Source: Chloroflexi bacterium RBG_16_64_43 (GTDB lineage Bacteria > Chloroflexota > Anaerolineae > Anaerolineales > RBG-16-64-43). From it: DNA of 6,356 nucleotides. Of this stretch, positions 5,030 through 6,356 are shown piece by piece. Location: contig MGOA01000093.1 in NCBI GenBank assembly GCA_001796965.1, forward strand, positions 1-6,356, in the 5' to 3' direction. The translations under genes and the position numbers were made by a program. Within the stretch, counting starts at the first letter, position 1; the number at the start of each line of letters is the position of its first letter. Below the pieces are notes generated by a model. It was given only the letters and a program-made list of their open reading frames with translations, was not told where the DNA came from and did not search any database.

Positions 5030-5542
5030 ATGGAAAGGCAACGTAGAACGGCCCTAGCAGGCGGGATCATTCTCATTGCGCTCGGTGTGATGTTTCTGGC
5101 TGGACAGATCGTGCCCGAGTTGTCGCGCTGGCTGCGCATCGAGTACTCCTGGCCGCTGTGGGTCATCGGCTGGGGCGTCTTCCTCTTCATCCTCGGCCTT
5201 CTGACGGGTGCCCCAGGTCTGGCCGTGCCGGCTTGTATCGTGGGCGGCATTGGCGGGCTGCTGTACTGGCAGAACGCCACCGGCAATTGGGACAGCTGGG
5301 CCTACGCGTGGCCTCTCATCCCCGGCTTCATCGGAGTTGGCACGCTGCTCATGGGCATCCTGGGTGAGAAGCCACGCGAATCGATCACTGGCGGCCTGTG
5401 GATGATGTTCATCAGCTTGATTCTCTTCTTCGTCTTCGGTTCGGTGTTCGGCGGCCTGGGCCTGTTCGGGCCGTACTGGCCGGTGCTGCTCATCGGGCTA
5501 GGGGTGGTGGTGTTGCTGCGCTCGTTCATTGGGCGACGCTGA
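5030..5542 (+). CDS. Multi-pass membrane protein of the DUF5668 / LiaI-LiaF-like type
   Basis: The product is 170 residues from ATG 5030, with GGAGG (5020-5024) 5 nt upstream. It is almost wholly hydrophobic, with about six predicted membrane helices near 8-25, 41-60, 64-80, 93-112, 121-142 and 147-165. The opening RTALAGGIILIALGVMFLAGQ is the standard start of LiaI/LiaF-like transmembrane regions. A Trp/Tyr-Pro motif recurs three times: YSWPLWVIGWGV (39-50), YAWPLIPGFIGVG (92-104) and PYWPVLLIGLGV (148-159), suggesting internal duplication of a helical hairpin unit. The C terminus is basic (RSFIGRR). No enzyme or transport motif is present. It starts a two-gene unit with the toast-rack protein 37 nt downstream, so it may form a membrane complex with it. 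In Firmicutes LiaF-type proteins modulate envelope-stress signalling, but no kinase or regulator is seen here, so that role is inference. Confidence 0.85.
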   Translation: MERQRRTALAGGIILIALGVMFLAGQIVPELSRWLRIEYSWPLWVIGWGVFLFILGLLTGAPGLAVPACIVGGIGGLLYWQNATGNWDSWAYAWPLIPGFIGVGTLLMGILGEKPRESITGGLWMMFISLILFFVFGSVFGGLGLFGPYWPVLLIGLGVVVLLRSFIGRR

Positions 5543-5579
5543 GCCGATCATCGAGTTTCAGTTCTCGTAGGAGGAAGCG

Positions 5580-6356
5580 ATGCGCTGGGGAGCAATGTTC
5601 TGGGCGATCATCCTGATCGTTATCGGCAGCTTGTTGTTTCTGAATAACCTGGGTGTGATCTCGGTCAACGTGTGGGCGTTTGTGCCCGCGGTGATGTTGA
5701 TCGTGCTGGGCGTGTGGTTCCTTCTCGGAGGGGTGTTGCGTCGTGAATTGGCGAGCGAGGCCGCTTCCATCCCGCTGGGCGGGAGCTCACGGGCGGCGCT
5801 CCGCTTGCGCCACGGGGCCGGGCGGCTGACCCTCGGTTCGGGCGCGGCCAGCGGGGAACTCGTGCGCGGCACCTTCGTGGGCGGTCTGGCGCATCGCGAG
5901 ACGCGCCAGGGCGACGTGCTGGAGGCGGAACTTTCCGTGCCGGCGGATGTGTTCGGTCATTCGCCGTGGATGTGGGGACCGGGCCGGTCGTTGGATTGGA
6001 CGGTCGAGCTCACTCGCGAGGTACCGCTGACACTCGACCTCGAGATGGGCGCCAACGAGGCGCGCTTGAACCTTAACGACTTGCGCGTGACGGACCTGCG
6101 CGTGAAGTCTGGGGCCAGCAACACGACCATCAGCCTGCCGGCGGCGGCGGGGCTGGTGCGCGGAAAGGTCGAGGCGGGAGCCGCCTCGCTCGCGCTGCGC
6201 GTCCCGCCGGGCGTGGCCGGCCGGTTCCGGGTCACCGGTCTGACGGGCACAACCGTCGACAGCGCGCGCTTTGCGCGCTCGGGCGACGAGTATCGATCGG
6301 CGGATTTCGACAGCGCCGCCAACAAAGTCGATTTCGAGATCACCATGGGCGCCGGG
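5580..6356 (+). CDS. LiaF-like membrane protein with C-terminal toast-rack beta domain, 3' partial
   Basis: The frame is open for 259 codons to the window edge. ATG 5580 has AGGAGG (5569-5574) 5 nt upstream. Residues 4-22 (GAMFWAIILIVIGSLLFLN) and 33-52 (AFVPAVMLIVLGVWFLLGG) are two membrane helices of the LiaI/LiaF-like type, followed by a basic RRE anchor. Residues 68-122 match the toast-rack N-terminal domain pattern (LRLRHGAGRLTLGSGA). From 150 the protein is a regular beta repeat: MGANEARLNL (156-165), SGASNTTISLP (177-187), AGAASLALRVP (199-209), and a start of another at the end, ITMGAG. Related proteins end soon after this motif, so probably only a few residues are missing. The domain is expected outside or at the membrane surface and may pack with the multi-pass protein encoded 37 nt upstream. 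A stress-response function, as for LiaF in Firmicutes, is by family analogy only. Confidence 0.85.
   Translation, partial: MRWGAMFWAIILIVIGSLLFLNNLGVISVNVWAFVPAVMLIVLGVWFLLGGVLRRELASEAASIPLGGSSRAALRLRHGAGRLTLGSGAASGELVRGTFVGGLAHRETRQGDVLEAELSVPADVFGHSPWMWGPGRSLDWTVELTREVPLTLDLEMGANEARLNLNDLRVTDLRVKSGASNTTISLPAAAGLVRGKVEAGAASLALRVPPGVAGRFRVTGLTGTTVDSARFARSGDEYRSADFDSAANKVDFEITMGAG

Noticed and set aside
5957..6346. Minus-strand open frame opposite the toast-rack domain
   Set aside because: Ser/Arg/Thr-rich translation with no motif; the plus strand shows the regular beta repeat of the toast-rack domain.

Overview
The window is GC-rich bacterial DNA with tightly packed genes and strong Shine-Dalgarno sites. 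It shows no mobile elements, CRISPR arrays or recognisable RNA genes. The gene set (SCP-x-type thiolase-like protein with DUF35 partners, LiaF-like membrane/toast-rack proteins, a low-complexity lipoprotein) would fit a Chloroflexota bacterium such as an Anaerolineae-like lineage. That placement is an impression from gene content, not a phylogenetic result.

Region 1 (1-2177, + strand) looks like one operon segment: the 3' part of a thiolase-superfamily gene followed by two related but diverged zinc-ribbon/OB-fold (DUF35) genes. Thiolase-like proteins of this class commonly work as complexes with DUF35 subunits, so the three products probably form one acyl-CoA carbon-carbon bond-forming or bond-cleaving enzyme. 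The thiolase-like protein appears to lack the usual catalytic Cys and His residues and has Tyr where the HDxF-type His normally sits, which makes it the most interesting item here. A GC-rich hairpin (2218-2259) follows the operon.

Region 2 (2351-3442, + strand) holds a stand-alone DsrE-fold protein resembling the C-terminal half of the selenium-metabolism protein YedF, and a class I SAM-dependent methyltransferase. The two are probably co-transcribed. A 13-bp hairpin at 3498-3526 separates this unit from the convergent gene and looks like a good intrinsic terminator for the minus strand.

Region 3 (3550-4251, - strand) is a single secreted lipoprotein gene of unknown function with a perfect TATAAT -10 element upstream.

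Region 4 (4252-6356, + strand) begins with a gene-poor leader, then a small three-helix membrane protein, a 290-bp intergenic stretch with two inverted repeats, and a two-gene unit: a six-helix protein of the DUF5668/LiaI-LiaF-like type, then a LiaF-like protein with two membrane helices and a toast-rack beta domain that runs off the window just before its expected end. These look like envelope proteins; a stress-sensing role is inferred from LiaF families only.
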